From Streptosporangiaceae bacterium (lineage in GTDB: Bacteria > Actinomycetota > Actinomycetes > Streptosporangiales > Streptosporangiaceae): 10,551 nucleotides of DNA. Each line of letters opens with the position of its first letter. Position 1 is the first letter of the stretch. Positions 1-5,739 of the stretch are shown piece after piece. The notes under the pieces were generated by a model that saw nothing but the letters and a program-made list of their open reading frames with translations, did not search any database and was not told where the DNA came from. The translations under genes and the position numbers were made by a program. The stretch spans positions 1 to 10,551 of the forward strand of contig JASIBJ010000040.1 in NCBI GenBank assembly GCA_030045215.1. Reading direction: 5' to 3'.

Positions 1-2
1 GG

Positions 3-80
3 GTCGGGCCCTACGACCGTGGCATGGGGCCCCTCAACTCCGCGCCGGCCGTGGCCATCTACTCGTACACGACAGGCTGA
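3..80 (+). CDS. C-terminal end of an unidentified protein (partial)
   Basis: The window opens inside a plus-strand reading frame that ends at the TGA at 78-80. The 25 visible codons have G or C at nearly every third position, as the certain genes here do, which supports real coding. A strong hairpin terminator begins 28 bases after the stop, as expected for the end of a transcription unit. The visible residues (ending in ...AIYSYTTG) are too few to name a family, so no function is given. Confidence 0.6.
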   Translation, partial: VGPYDRGMGPLNSAPAVAIYSYTTG

Positions 81-108
81 GCCCGCTTCCAGCACACTCA
101 TCCGCAGT

Positions 109-145
109 CCGTGCCCGGCCCGCGAGCAGCGCGGGCCGGGCACGG
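109..145 (+). terminator. Strong GC-rich hairpin terminator
   Basis: A perfect 16-base inverted repeat (109-124 and 130-145) flanks a five-base loop AGCAG. It lies just after the stop of the partial gene. There is no T-run after it, which is usual for actinobacterial terminators. It separates the upstream gene from the phosphoesterase gene and could work on both strands. Confidence 0.75.
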
Positions 146-351
146 CTGTGCCGGCACCGGCCTGACGCCGAAGCGCCAGCAGCCCGCTCCCCGTGCCGCG
201 ACGCAGCGCCGCAACAGCGCCTTACCGTAGACGGCCCACTTCGCTCTTGCGAACGGCTATGCCCTGGTCCGAGAATCTCTCTTGGCTGTTGACTGAATGT
301 GCAAACAACATCGGAATTGCTGCTGAACTGCCGGTATCGCTCCGCGCATCT

Positions 352-356
352 GGAGG
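352..356 (+). promoter_or_regulatory. Ribosome binding site of the phosphoesterase gene
   Basis: GGAGG lies nine bases before the ATG at 366. It fixes that start over the other possible starts in the region. Confidence 0.8.
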
Positions 357-365
357 TAACCAGCC

Positions 366-3137
366 ATGACCACCCGCCGCAGGTTGCCAGCCCTCGTGGC
401 GGTCGCCGCGCTGATGTGTGCCGGCACGGCAGTTGTCGCCGTTCATTCCGGGCCCGCACTGGCGGCTGCAGTGAGCCTCGGCCGGCGCGCAACCGTCCGG
501 GCCCACGCGCCGTCCCTTGCCAGATTCGGACCCGACCTGCTGCGAAATCCACATGCGCAGGCCGGGGCGTTCGCTGTCGGCGGCTGGGACGCGGTGACGA
601 TTCCCGGCTGGCAGGTCGTCGCCGGCCTTCCGACCGTGGTGCGGTACGGCACTCTGCATTTCCCGGCGGCGACGGGCCGGCAGCCGGCGGTCCACGGCGG
701 CCAGATGTTCGCCGGCGGAGCCGGCGGGACTGCGCGGCTGCAGCAGTTGGTTTCGCTGCGACTGGCCGGCGGTCGGCTTGTCCCGGCCGGAACCCGTTTC
801 CAGTTGGCCGGCTGGCTCGGCGGAACCCGCCGAAGCAAGGCCTCGCTACTGGTCACGTTTCTCTCGGCGGCCGGGCACGCGATCGGGCGGGCCGGCATCG
901 GCCCGGTCGGCGGACCGGGATCGGTGGCGAGGATGACCCGGCGGTCGATCACCGGCACGGTGCCCGCCGACTCAGTGACGGCCACTGTCACGCTATTGCT
1001 GAAGACATCACTGACCAATGACGACGGCCCGTACGCTCCGCTGGTTGGCTATAACCGGGCGGTGGCTGATGATCTGGTACTGCGCGTTTCCGCCCCCGTC
1101 CGCCTTCAGCCTCTGACCCCGCCGGCCGCGGACATACCCCGTTACCAGCATGTTTTCTTGTTTTACTTTGAGAACGAGGACTTCAATGCCATCGTCGGCA
1201 ACACCAGGCAGGCTCCGTTTTTCAACAGCCTGCTCCCCCGCGCGAGCCTGCTTGCCGACTTCTTTGCCGAAGAGCACCCAAGCGACGCGAACTACCTCGC
1301 GCTCGCGGGTGGCAGCTCGTTCGGCATACCGCTGGACGATCCGCTCGAGGAGAACCCGCAGTACACGATCCGGGCCAGGAATATCAGCGATCTGATCGGG
1401 GCCGCGCACGAGACCTGGAAGGCCTATCTGCAGAGCGCGGACGGGCCGTGCGACGACACCGTGCACGGCTACTACTGGGACGACGACATGCCGATGACGT
1501 ACTTCGCCGACGTGCGTGACCGGCCCGCGTTCTGCGCGGCCCATCTCGTCCCGCTGCAGGCGCTGACCGCGGATCTGGCGCATGCGGACACGACACCGAA
1601 CTTCGCCTGGGTCAGCCCGGACGACTGCTGGGACATGGAAGGGTGCGGCATCAAGGCCGGGGACGCCTTCCTCGCGACCGAACTCGGCGAGATCATGCGC
1701 TCCCCGGCGTGGCGGACGCAGCGGTCGATGGCGATCATCACGTTCGACGAGGACGGTTACGACTACGAGCGACCGGCGCAGCGCGTGGCGACGATCATCA
1801 TCGGCTCGCGGGGAGTACGGCGCGGGTACGTGTCGCGAATCCGGTACACCCACTACAGCCTGCTCAGGACGATCGAGGCGGCGCTCGGGCTGGGCACGCT
1901 GACGACCAACGACCGGTACGCGCAGCCGGTGAACGACGTGTTCCTGCACGGCCGCGCGGCCGCGCAGGCCGCGAGCACCGCCTTCCTGGAGGCGCGGCGC
2001 CCGGCGTCCTCGACGCGTGCGCCGGCCGGCCCCGCTGCTCGGCAGTCATCAGTCGGTAGCGGCGTGCTGCCGCTGGCGGCGGGACGGCCGGCCCATCCCA
2101 CGGCCTTCGTGGTGAACTCCGCCTCGAACTCGGTCACACCGATTGACCTGGTCACCCGCGGGGCCGGCAAGCCGATCGGGGTTGGCGCCGACCCGGTGGC
2201 GGTCGCGGTCTCGCCGTCGGGCGCGATGGCGTACGTGGTAAACAGCGGTTCCGGCACGGTGACGCCCATCGCCACGGCCACCAGGAAGGCGGGCAGGCCC
2301 ATCCGGGTCGGTGCCGACCCGCAGGGGATCGCAATCGCGCCGGATGGACAGGCCGCATACGTGACCAACATGGGGTCGGACACGGTCACGCCGATTGATC
2401 TGGTGACCGGACGCCCCGGTCCGCCCATCGCGGTCGGGTCGATGCCACGGGCGATCGCGATCACGCCCGACGGCCGCACCGCGCTGGTGCTGGACTGGGG
2501 CGGCGGGTCGGTCACGCCGATCCGGCTGCCGTACGACCAGGCGGGCCAGTCCATCCCGGCGGGCAGCTACCCGTTCTCGGTCAGCGTTGCGCCGGACGGC
2601 GTGACCGCATACGTGGCCAGCTTCGGATCGGACACCGTTACGCCGATCAATACGCGCACGCTCAGGGCAGGCGCTCCGGTCGTGGTCGGGCAGGCGCCGG
2701 ACGCGCTGGCCGTCACGCCCGACAGTTCCAGGGTCTACGTGGTGAACGGCGACTCGGAGACCGTGTCGGTCATACAAGCCGCGAGGTCCATCCGTCCGCC
2801 TGCTGCGGCTGCGCTAGCGGGCGCCGTCTCGACCATCGGAGTCGGCTACTCGCCTACCGCCGTTGCCATCGAGGCGTCGGGCCAGACCGCATTCGTGGTC
2901 AACACGATCTCCGGCACCGTCACTCCGGTCAGCATCGCGACGGGCAAGGCAGGCAGCCCGATCCTCATCGGAACGTACTCGTACCCGACCGCGATCGAGC
3001 TGGCGCCGACCGGCGCGACCGCGGTCGTCGTCAGCCCGTACGCGGGCCAGGTCACGCTGCTCAACACCAGCAGCAGGAAGGCGATCGCGACCGTCAACGT
3101 CGGGAGCTATCCCATGGCGGCCGCGATCGCCCCATGA
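366..3137 (+). CDS. Exported phosphoesterase-family protein with C-terminal YVTN beta-propeller
   Basis: Seen: 923 residues. A Sec-type signal peptide spans about 1-34 (arginines, hydrophobic run, GPALA then A). Residues about 57-245 look like a jelly-roll, galactose-binding-like domain (NPxxxxG...PGW start; NRAVADDL near its end). Residues about 258-530 match the phosphoesterase family of acid phosphatases and phospholipase C (PF04185-like): FENEDFN with E269-N270, HPSDANY with H304, TFDED with D461-E462, and THYSLLRTIE with H496. Residues 579-923 hold eight YVTN/YncE-type repeats. Known: the phosphoesterase fold cleaves phosphate mono- or diesters using metal; YVTN propellers often act as binding scaffolds on the cell surface. 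Odd: two positions that are usually His in the family appear to be D374 (DDMP for KHNP) and E425 (DMEGC for DMHDC), so activity or metal use may differ. The substrate is unknown. The gene has its own GGAGG site and follows a terminator, so it probably starts a transcription unit. Confidence 0.88.
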   Translation: MTTRRRLPALVAVAALMCAGTAVVAVHSGPALAAAVSLGRRATVRAHAPSLARFGPDLLRNPHAQAGAFAVGGWDAVTIPGWQVVAGLPTVVRYGTLHFPAATGRQPAVHGGQMFAGGAGGTARLQQLVSLRLAGGRLVPAGTRFQLAGWLGGTRRSKASLLVTFLSAAGHAIGRAGIGPVGGPGSVARMTRRSITGTVPADSVTATVTLLLKTSLTNDDGPYAPLVGYNRAVADDLVLRVSAPVRLQPLTPPAADIPRYQHVFLFYFENEDFNAIVGNTRQAPFFNSLLPRASLLADFFAEEHPSDANYLALAGGSSFGIPLDDPLEENPQYTIRARNISDLIGAAHETWKAYLQSADGPCDDTVHGYYWDDDMPMTYFADVRDRPAFCAAHLVPLQALTADLAHADTTPNFAWVSPDDCWDMEGCGIKAGDAFLATELGEIMRSPAWRTQRSMAIITFDEDGYDYERPAQRVATIIIGSRGVRRGYVSRIRYTHYSLLRTIEAALGLGTLTTNDRYAQPVNDVFLHGRAAAQAASTAFLEARRPASSTRAPAGPAARQSSVGSGVLPLAAGRPAHPTAFVVNSASNSVTPIDLVTRGAGKPIGVGADPVAVAVSPSGAMAYVVNSGSGTVTPIATATRKAGRPIRVGADPQGIAIAPDGQAAYVTNMGSDTVTPIDLVTGRPGPPIAVGSMPRAIAITPDGRTALVLDWGGGSVTPIRLPYDQAGQSIPAGSYPFSVSVAPDGVTAYVASFGSDTVTPINTRTLRAGAPVVVGQAPDALAVTPDSSRVYVVNGDSETVSVIQAARSIRPPAAAALAGAVSTIGVGYSPTAVAIEASGQTAFVVNTISGTVTPVSIATGKAGSPILIGTYSYPTAIELAPTGATAVVVSPYAGQVTLLNTSSRKAIATVNVGSYPMAAAIAP
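2100..3134 (+). repeat. Eight YVTN-type propeller repeats
   Basis: Repeat units begin at residues 579, 621, 663, 705, 747, 789, 841 and 885 of the phosphoesterase-propeller protein. The first six are spaced at exactly 42 residues (126 bases); the later spacings are 52 and 44. Each unit follows the pattern TAYVVNxxSxTVTPI, then G.PI.VG..P.A.A..PDG. The 52-residue spacing comes from an Ala/Pro-rich insertion near residues 805-822. Eight units would close a seven- or eight-bladed ring. Confidence 0.85.
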
Positions 3138-3219
3138 CCGCGCGTCCGGGGCCGGCGGTGTGCAAGCCGGAGCCAGCCCGCCGGGAACGACCGGTCCGGA
3201 CGTGGTGTTGGATCAATCC

Positions 3220-3729
3220 ATGGAGACCTGGGATGCCATCACCTCACGCAGGAACGTGCGGTCGTTCTCCGACCAGTCGATCAGCCCAGAGGACCTCGAC
3301 CGGATCCTGGAGGCGGGCCGGCGCGCCCCGTCCTCGCAGAACACTCAGCCATGGGACTTCGTGGTCGTGACCGACCGGGCGCAGCTGCGGGACCTGTCCA
3401 CGGTCTGGGTTGGTGCCAAGCACGTGGCGTCGTCCGCCGCGACCATCGCGCTCGTGGTGGGCGCCGACGCCGAGCAGGGCCGCCGGGTCCAGTTCGACCT
3501 CGGCCAGGCGACGATGAACATGATGATCGCCGCCGCGGACCTGGGGATCGGCAGCGGCCACGCCGGCGTGGGCGACCAGGCCGCGGCGAACCGACTGCTC
3601 GGGCTGCCGCCCGACCGGACGTGCTCGTTCCTCATCTCGCTTGGCTATCCGGCCGGACGGCCGCTCGCGCCAATCCGCCAGCCCGACCGGAAGCCGTTCG
3701 ACGAGGTCGTGCACCGGGGCACCTGGTAG
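3220..3729 (+). CDS. Nitroreductase-family FMN oxidoreductase
   Basis: Seen: 169 residues from the ATG at 3220. The N-terminus has the family's FMN-phosphate motif SRRNVRSF (R10, R11, R14), then APSSQNTQPW (36-45). A GQATMNMMIAAADLGIGSG-type helix and glycine turn spans about 95-113, and a C-terminal SLGYPAGRP segment follows. Known: these are cytoplasmic, usually dimeric flavoproteins that use NAD(P)H to reduce nitro groups, quinones or other electron-poor substrates. It is at the short end of the family. Start choice: the reading frame stays open back into the previous gene, but family likeness begins at METWDAI. GTG at 3202 or 3205 is possible, and no strong ribosome site favours any of them. 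It lies 82 bases after the propeller gene, so co-transcription is possible. The natural substrate cannot be told from sequence. Confidence 0.88.
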   Translation: METWDAITSRRNVRSFSDQSISPEDLDRILEAGRRAPSSQNTQPWDFVVVTDRAQLRDLSTVWVGAKHVASSAATIALVVGADAEQGRRVQFDLGQATMNMMIAAADLGIGSGHAGVGDQAAANRLLGLPPDRTCSFLISLGYPAGRPLAPIRQPDRKPFDEVVHRGTW

Positions 3730-3732
3730 GTG

Positions 3733-3806
3733 CCCGGCCTGGCCGGGTCCCGCCTGGTCCGGGGCCAGCCTGGCCGGGGCCTGCCGGCCGGGGCTTGCCG
3801 GCCGGT
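3733..3806 (+). terminator. GC-rich hairpin and repeat cluster after the nitroreductase gene
   Basis: Four bases after the stop, CCCGGCC and GGCCGGG (3733-3747) can form a tight hairpin. Variants of CTGGCCGGGGC follow, including the ten-base direct repeat TGCCGGCCGG at 3782-3791 and 3796-3805. The two copies also contain inverted CCGGCC/GGCCGG arms. The position fits transcription termination after the nitroreductase. There is no T-run. Confidence 0.45.
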
Positions 3807-4120
3807 GGCGTCTGGAACGACAGCGGAGGCGCCATAGCTGTCGCTAGATCAGCAGTGATCCGCCCTCCACTGTCATATCCGCCCTGATGCCGGGGGGCCG
3901 CGACCCGGTCGGTAAGCGCAATCTGGGCGGTGGCGGAGGAAGCGACTGGCGGGAGGGTGCCCGACGCCCCGGCCGGGCGCGCTCGGAGGTAGGTGACCGC
4001 CCCTGGGCGTGAGCGGAGGGATGAGAGTGATCAACGGGTCCCGCGGGACGAGCCGGACCGGCCGGGAGCGCGGACCGAGCACCCGTCGTGTTGTAGATTC
4101 GTCACTCAGCGCAACGAGGA
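3807..4120. other. Gene-free stretch between nitroreductase and first GH3 gene
   Basis: I find no convincing gene here on either strand. Frames such as 4009-4251 plus and 3873-4082 minus lack the third-position GC bias and recognisable protein features of the real genes. The only local structure I note is the 12-base perfect palindrome GTCCCGCGGGAC at 4038-4049. A promoter for the GH3 gene probably lies in this stretch or just after it, but I could not pick a convincing -35/-10 pair. Confidence 0.5.
4038..4049. repeat. 12-base perfect palindrome
   Basis: GTCCCGCGGGAC is its own reverse complement. It lies about 250 bases upstream of the first GH3 gene and could be an operator half-site pair or chance in GC-rich DNA. 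Confidence 0.3.
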
Positions 4121-4278
4121 CTCCGCCGTTTAATGTAGTTTGTTCCCATGGCCGTCACGGAATGGGTATGGCGGAGACATATGCCCAGGCCCCTGCCTTC
4201 GGCCGGACTGATGCTGATAGAGCCCTGCGGCCTCAGGCCCGGGCAGGCTGACCGGGTGGCGCCTGGCCGGCCCGGCCA
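4121..4278 (+). promoter_or_regulatory. Candidate structured 5' leader of the first GH3 gene
   Basis: Three successive foldable elements precede the GGAGG site. First, CTCCGCC (4121-4127) pairs with GGCGGAG (4170-4176) and encloses CCCAT/ATGGG (4145-4149 with 4162-4166) and a CCG-TCA-CGG tip (4152-4160). Second, CCTGC+GGCC (4224-4232) pairs with GGCC+GCAGG (4236-4247) across a three-base bulge. Third, TGGCCGG (4264-4270) pairs with CCGGCCA (4272-4278), five bases before the ribosome site. It matches no riboswitch class I know. In GC-rich DNA such pairings also arise by chance. Confidence 0.3.
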
Positions 4279-4282
4279 CCTC

Positions 4283-4287
4283 GGAGG
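4283..4287 (+). promoter_or_regulatory. Ribosome binding site selecting a TTG start
   Basis: GGAGG lies nine bases before the TTG at 4297. It supports this rare start, which the signal sequence also requires. Confidence 0.75.
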
Positions 4288-4296
4288 TTAACGCGC

Positions 4297-5598
4297 TTGC
4301 GAACTCGACGGCTCTGGTACCGGGCCAGCGGCGTCCTGGCCGCGGCCGCGCTCGCGGTCACCGCTGGCTGCTCGAGCGGCGCGCCTAGCCACAGCTCGCC
4401 CACCGGGTCGCCGGCCCCGGACAAGGCGGCCAGGTCCTCGGCGACCCACGGTCAGTCCAGCCCCAGCGCACCGGAGAACGCGGCTGAGAGGGCGGCCGAG
4501 GCCGTGCAGGGTGCGGCCGCCGTACCGACCGCCGCCCAGCTCACGGCGCTCAAGTCCCAGGCGGGCGAGATCGCGAAGCTGTCACCCGAGCAGATGGCCG
4601 GTCAGCGGGTCATCTACAGCTACAACGGGCTGTCCGCCCCCGCGGGCCTGCTGAACCTGATCAGGCACGGGGACGTCGGTGGCGTGATCTTCTTCAGCTT
4701 CAACATCTCCACCCAGCAGCAGATCAGCAGCGTCATCTCGCAGATGGTTGCGGCCAACGCGAGCAAGGAGAACCCGGCCCGCGCCTACCCGCTGCTGCTG
4801 ATGACCGACCAGGAGGGCGGGCTAGTCCGGCGAATACCCTGGGCCGGACCCACGCAGACCGAGGCGGAGATCGGATCGTCAGCCGATCCGGCGGCCGCCG
4901 CGACTACGGCCGGCCAGCAGGCCGCCGCGGGCCTGCGCGCGGTGGGCATGAACGTGAACCTGGCGCCCGTCCTCGACGTGTACCGGCAGCCCGGCGACTT
5001 CGACGACCAGTACCAGCGGTCCTACAGCATGAACCCGGATATCGTCGCGCAGGCGGGCGCCGCGTTCGTCACTGCCCAGCAGGCCGGGGACGTCGCCGCC
5101 ACGGTCAAGCACTTCCCCGGCCTGGGCGCGGCCGCGACGACGCAGGATACCGACAACGAGCCGGTGACCATCAACCTGTCGGCTCAGACCCTGCGCAGCG
5201 TCGACGAGGCCCCCTACAGCGCGGCGTTCAAGGCGGGCGTCAAGCTGACGATGGTGTCGTGGGCGAACTACCCGGCCCTGGACCCAAGGCTGCCCGCCGG
5301 CCTGTCACCGACGATCATCCAGGGTGAGCTGGAGCGCCGGCTTGGCTTCACCGGCGTCACGATCACCGACGCGCTGGGGGCCGGAGCGCTGGAACCCTAT
5401 GGGTCGCTGCAGAACCGGTCGATGCTGGCCGCCAGGGCCGGCATGGACGCGCTGCTGTGCACCGCGACCAACCCCCTGCCCGGCCTGTCGTGCGTGTCCG
5501 GCGTGCAGGCGGGCCTGCAGGATGGCGCGCTGCCCAGGACTGCCTTCGAGGCTCAGCTCGCGCAGCTGCTCCAGCTGCGTGCAAGCCTGCCGACCTGA
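4297..5598 (+). CDS. GH3 beta-N-acetylglucosaminidase-like lipoprotein (NagZ/LpqI type)
   Basis: Seen: 433 residues from a TTG start. The N-terminus is a lipoprotein signal: RTRR, a hydrophobic run, and VTAGC with the lipid-attached Cys at 25. A Ser/Pro/Ala-rich linker extends to about residue 85. The GH3 N-domain barrel spans about 95-430, with MTDQEGGLVRR (D171), NLAPVLDV, QRSYSMNP, KHFPGLG (271-277), and TITDALGAGAL carrying the expected nucleophile D358. Known: GH3 NagZ-type enzymes remove terminal GlcNAc, typically from muropeptides; Bacillus NagZ and mycobacterial LpqI act outside the membrane. Odd: the acid/base His of the usual D-x-H dyad is absent; the segment reads DTDN (284-287), and GHG is GLG. 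The protein may use another residue, act on another substrate, or be weakly active. Its paralog lies directly downstream. The role in cell-wall turnover is inferred. Confidence 0.87.
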   Translation: MRTRRLWYRASGVLAAAALAVTAGCSSGAPSHSSPTGSPAPDKAARSSATHGQSSPSAPENAAERAAEAVQGAAAVPTAAQLTALKSQAGEIAKLSPEQMAGQRVIYSYNGLSAPAGLLNLIRHGDVGGVIFFSFNISTQQQISSVISQMVAANASKENPARAYPLLLMTDQEGGLVRRIPWAGPTQTEAEIGSSADPAAAATTAGQQAAAGLRAVGMNVNLAPVLDVYRQPGDFDDQYQRSYSMNPDIVAQAGAAFVTAQQAGDVAATVKHFPGLGAAATTQDTDNEPVTINLSAQTLRSVDEAPYSAAFKAGVKLTMVSWANYPALDPRLPAGLSPTIIQGELERRLGFTGVTITDALGAGALEPYGSLQNRSMLAARAGMDALLCTATNPLPGLSCVSGVQAGLQDGALPRTAFEAQLAQLLQLRASLPT

Positions 5599-5618
5599 CC
5601 CGCTGGGCGGGCAGATTT
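5599..5618 (+). terminator. Small hairpin directly after the first GH3 stop codon
   Basis: CCCGC-TGG-GCGGG (5599-5611) folds as a five-pair hairpin immediately after the TGA and is followed by CAGATTT. It could be a weak terminator or attenuator between the two GH3 genes. Confidence 0.3.
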
Positions 5619-5701
5619 GGCTCGGCCCATGCCCTCGGACGTGCAGCGAGCGTTATCAGTTCGTAGCATGGCGGAATACATACATGGTTCGGCTCATGCG
5701 G

Positions 5702-5721
5702 CGAGCGTCGTCGGACGCTCG
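5702..5721 (+). promoter_or_regulatory. Hairpin just before the second GH3 ribosome site
   Basis: CGAGCGTC (5702-5709) and GACGCTCG (5714-5721) form a perfect eight-pair stem with loop GTCG, four bases before the GAGAGG ribosome site. The palindrome CTCGATCGAG (5718-5727) overlaps both the stem and the ribosome site, so alternative pairings could affect translation. It could equally be a DNA operator. Confidence 0.35.
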
Positions 5722-5724
5722 ATC

Positions 5725-5730
5725 GAGAGG
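5725..5730 (+). promoter_or_regulatory. Ribosome binding site selecting a second TTG start
   Basis: GAGAGG ends nine bases before the TTG at 5740. An in-frame TAG at 5731-5733 rules out any longer form, so this TTG is the first start available. Confidence 0.6.
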
Positions 5731-5739
5731 TAGCGCCCG

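Noticed and set aside
289..318. Possible promoter with TTGACT (289-294) before the phosphoesterase gene
   Set aside because: The -35 match is good, but no acceptable -10 lies 16-18 bases downstream (best is CGGAAT), so it is not listed as a feature.
299..1021. 240-codon plus-strand frame overlapping the phosphoesterase start
   Set aside because: It is an out-of-frame shadow, Arg/Gly-rich, with no ribosome site or family motif.
1008..1949. 313-codon minus-strand open frame within the phosphoesterase domain
   Set aside because: It is antisense to a gene with clear domains and a signal peptide, is Arg/Val-rich and has no recognisable family; long antisense frames are expected in GC-rich genes.
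2863..3219. N-terminal extension of the nitroreductase frame into the propeller gene
   Set aside because: The added residues are an Arg/Ser-rich out-of-frame reading of the propeller; nitroreductase likeness begins at the ATG at 3220.
4009..4251. 80-codon plus-strand frame in the gene-free stretch
   Set aside because: Weak third-position GC bias, no family motif, and GGAGGG falls inside the frame instead of before it.
5653..5682. TTATCA and TACATA as a promoter for the second GH3 gene
   Set aside because: The spacing of 18 bases is acceptable, but only four and three of six bases match the consensus.
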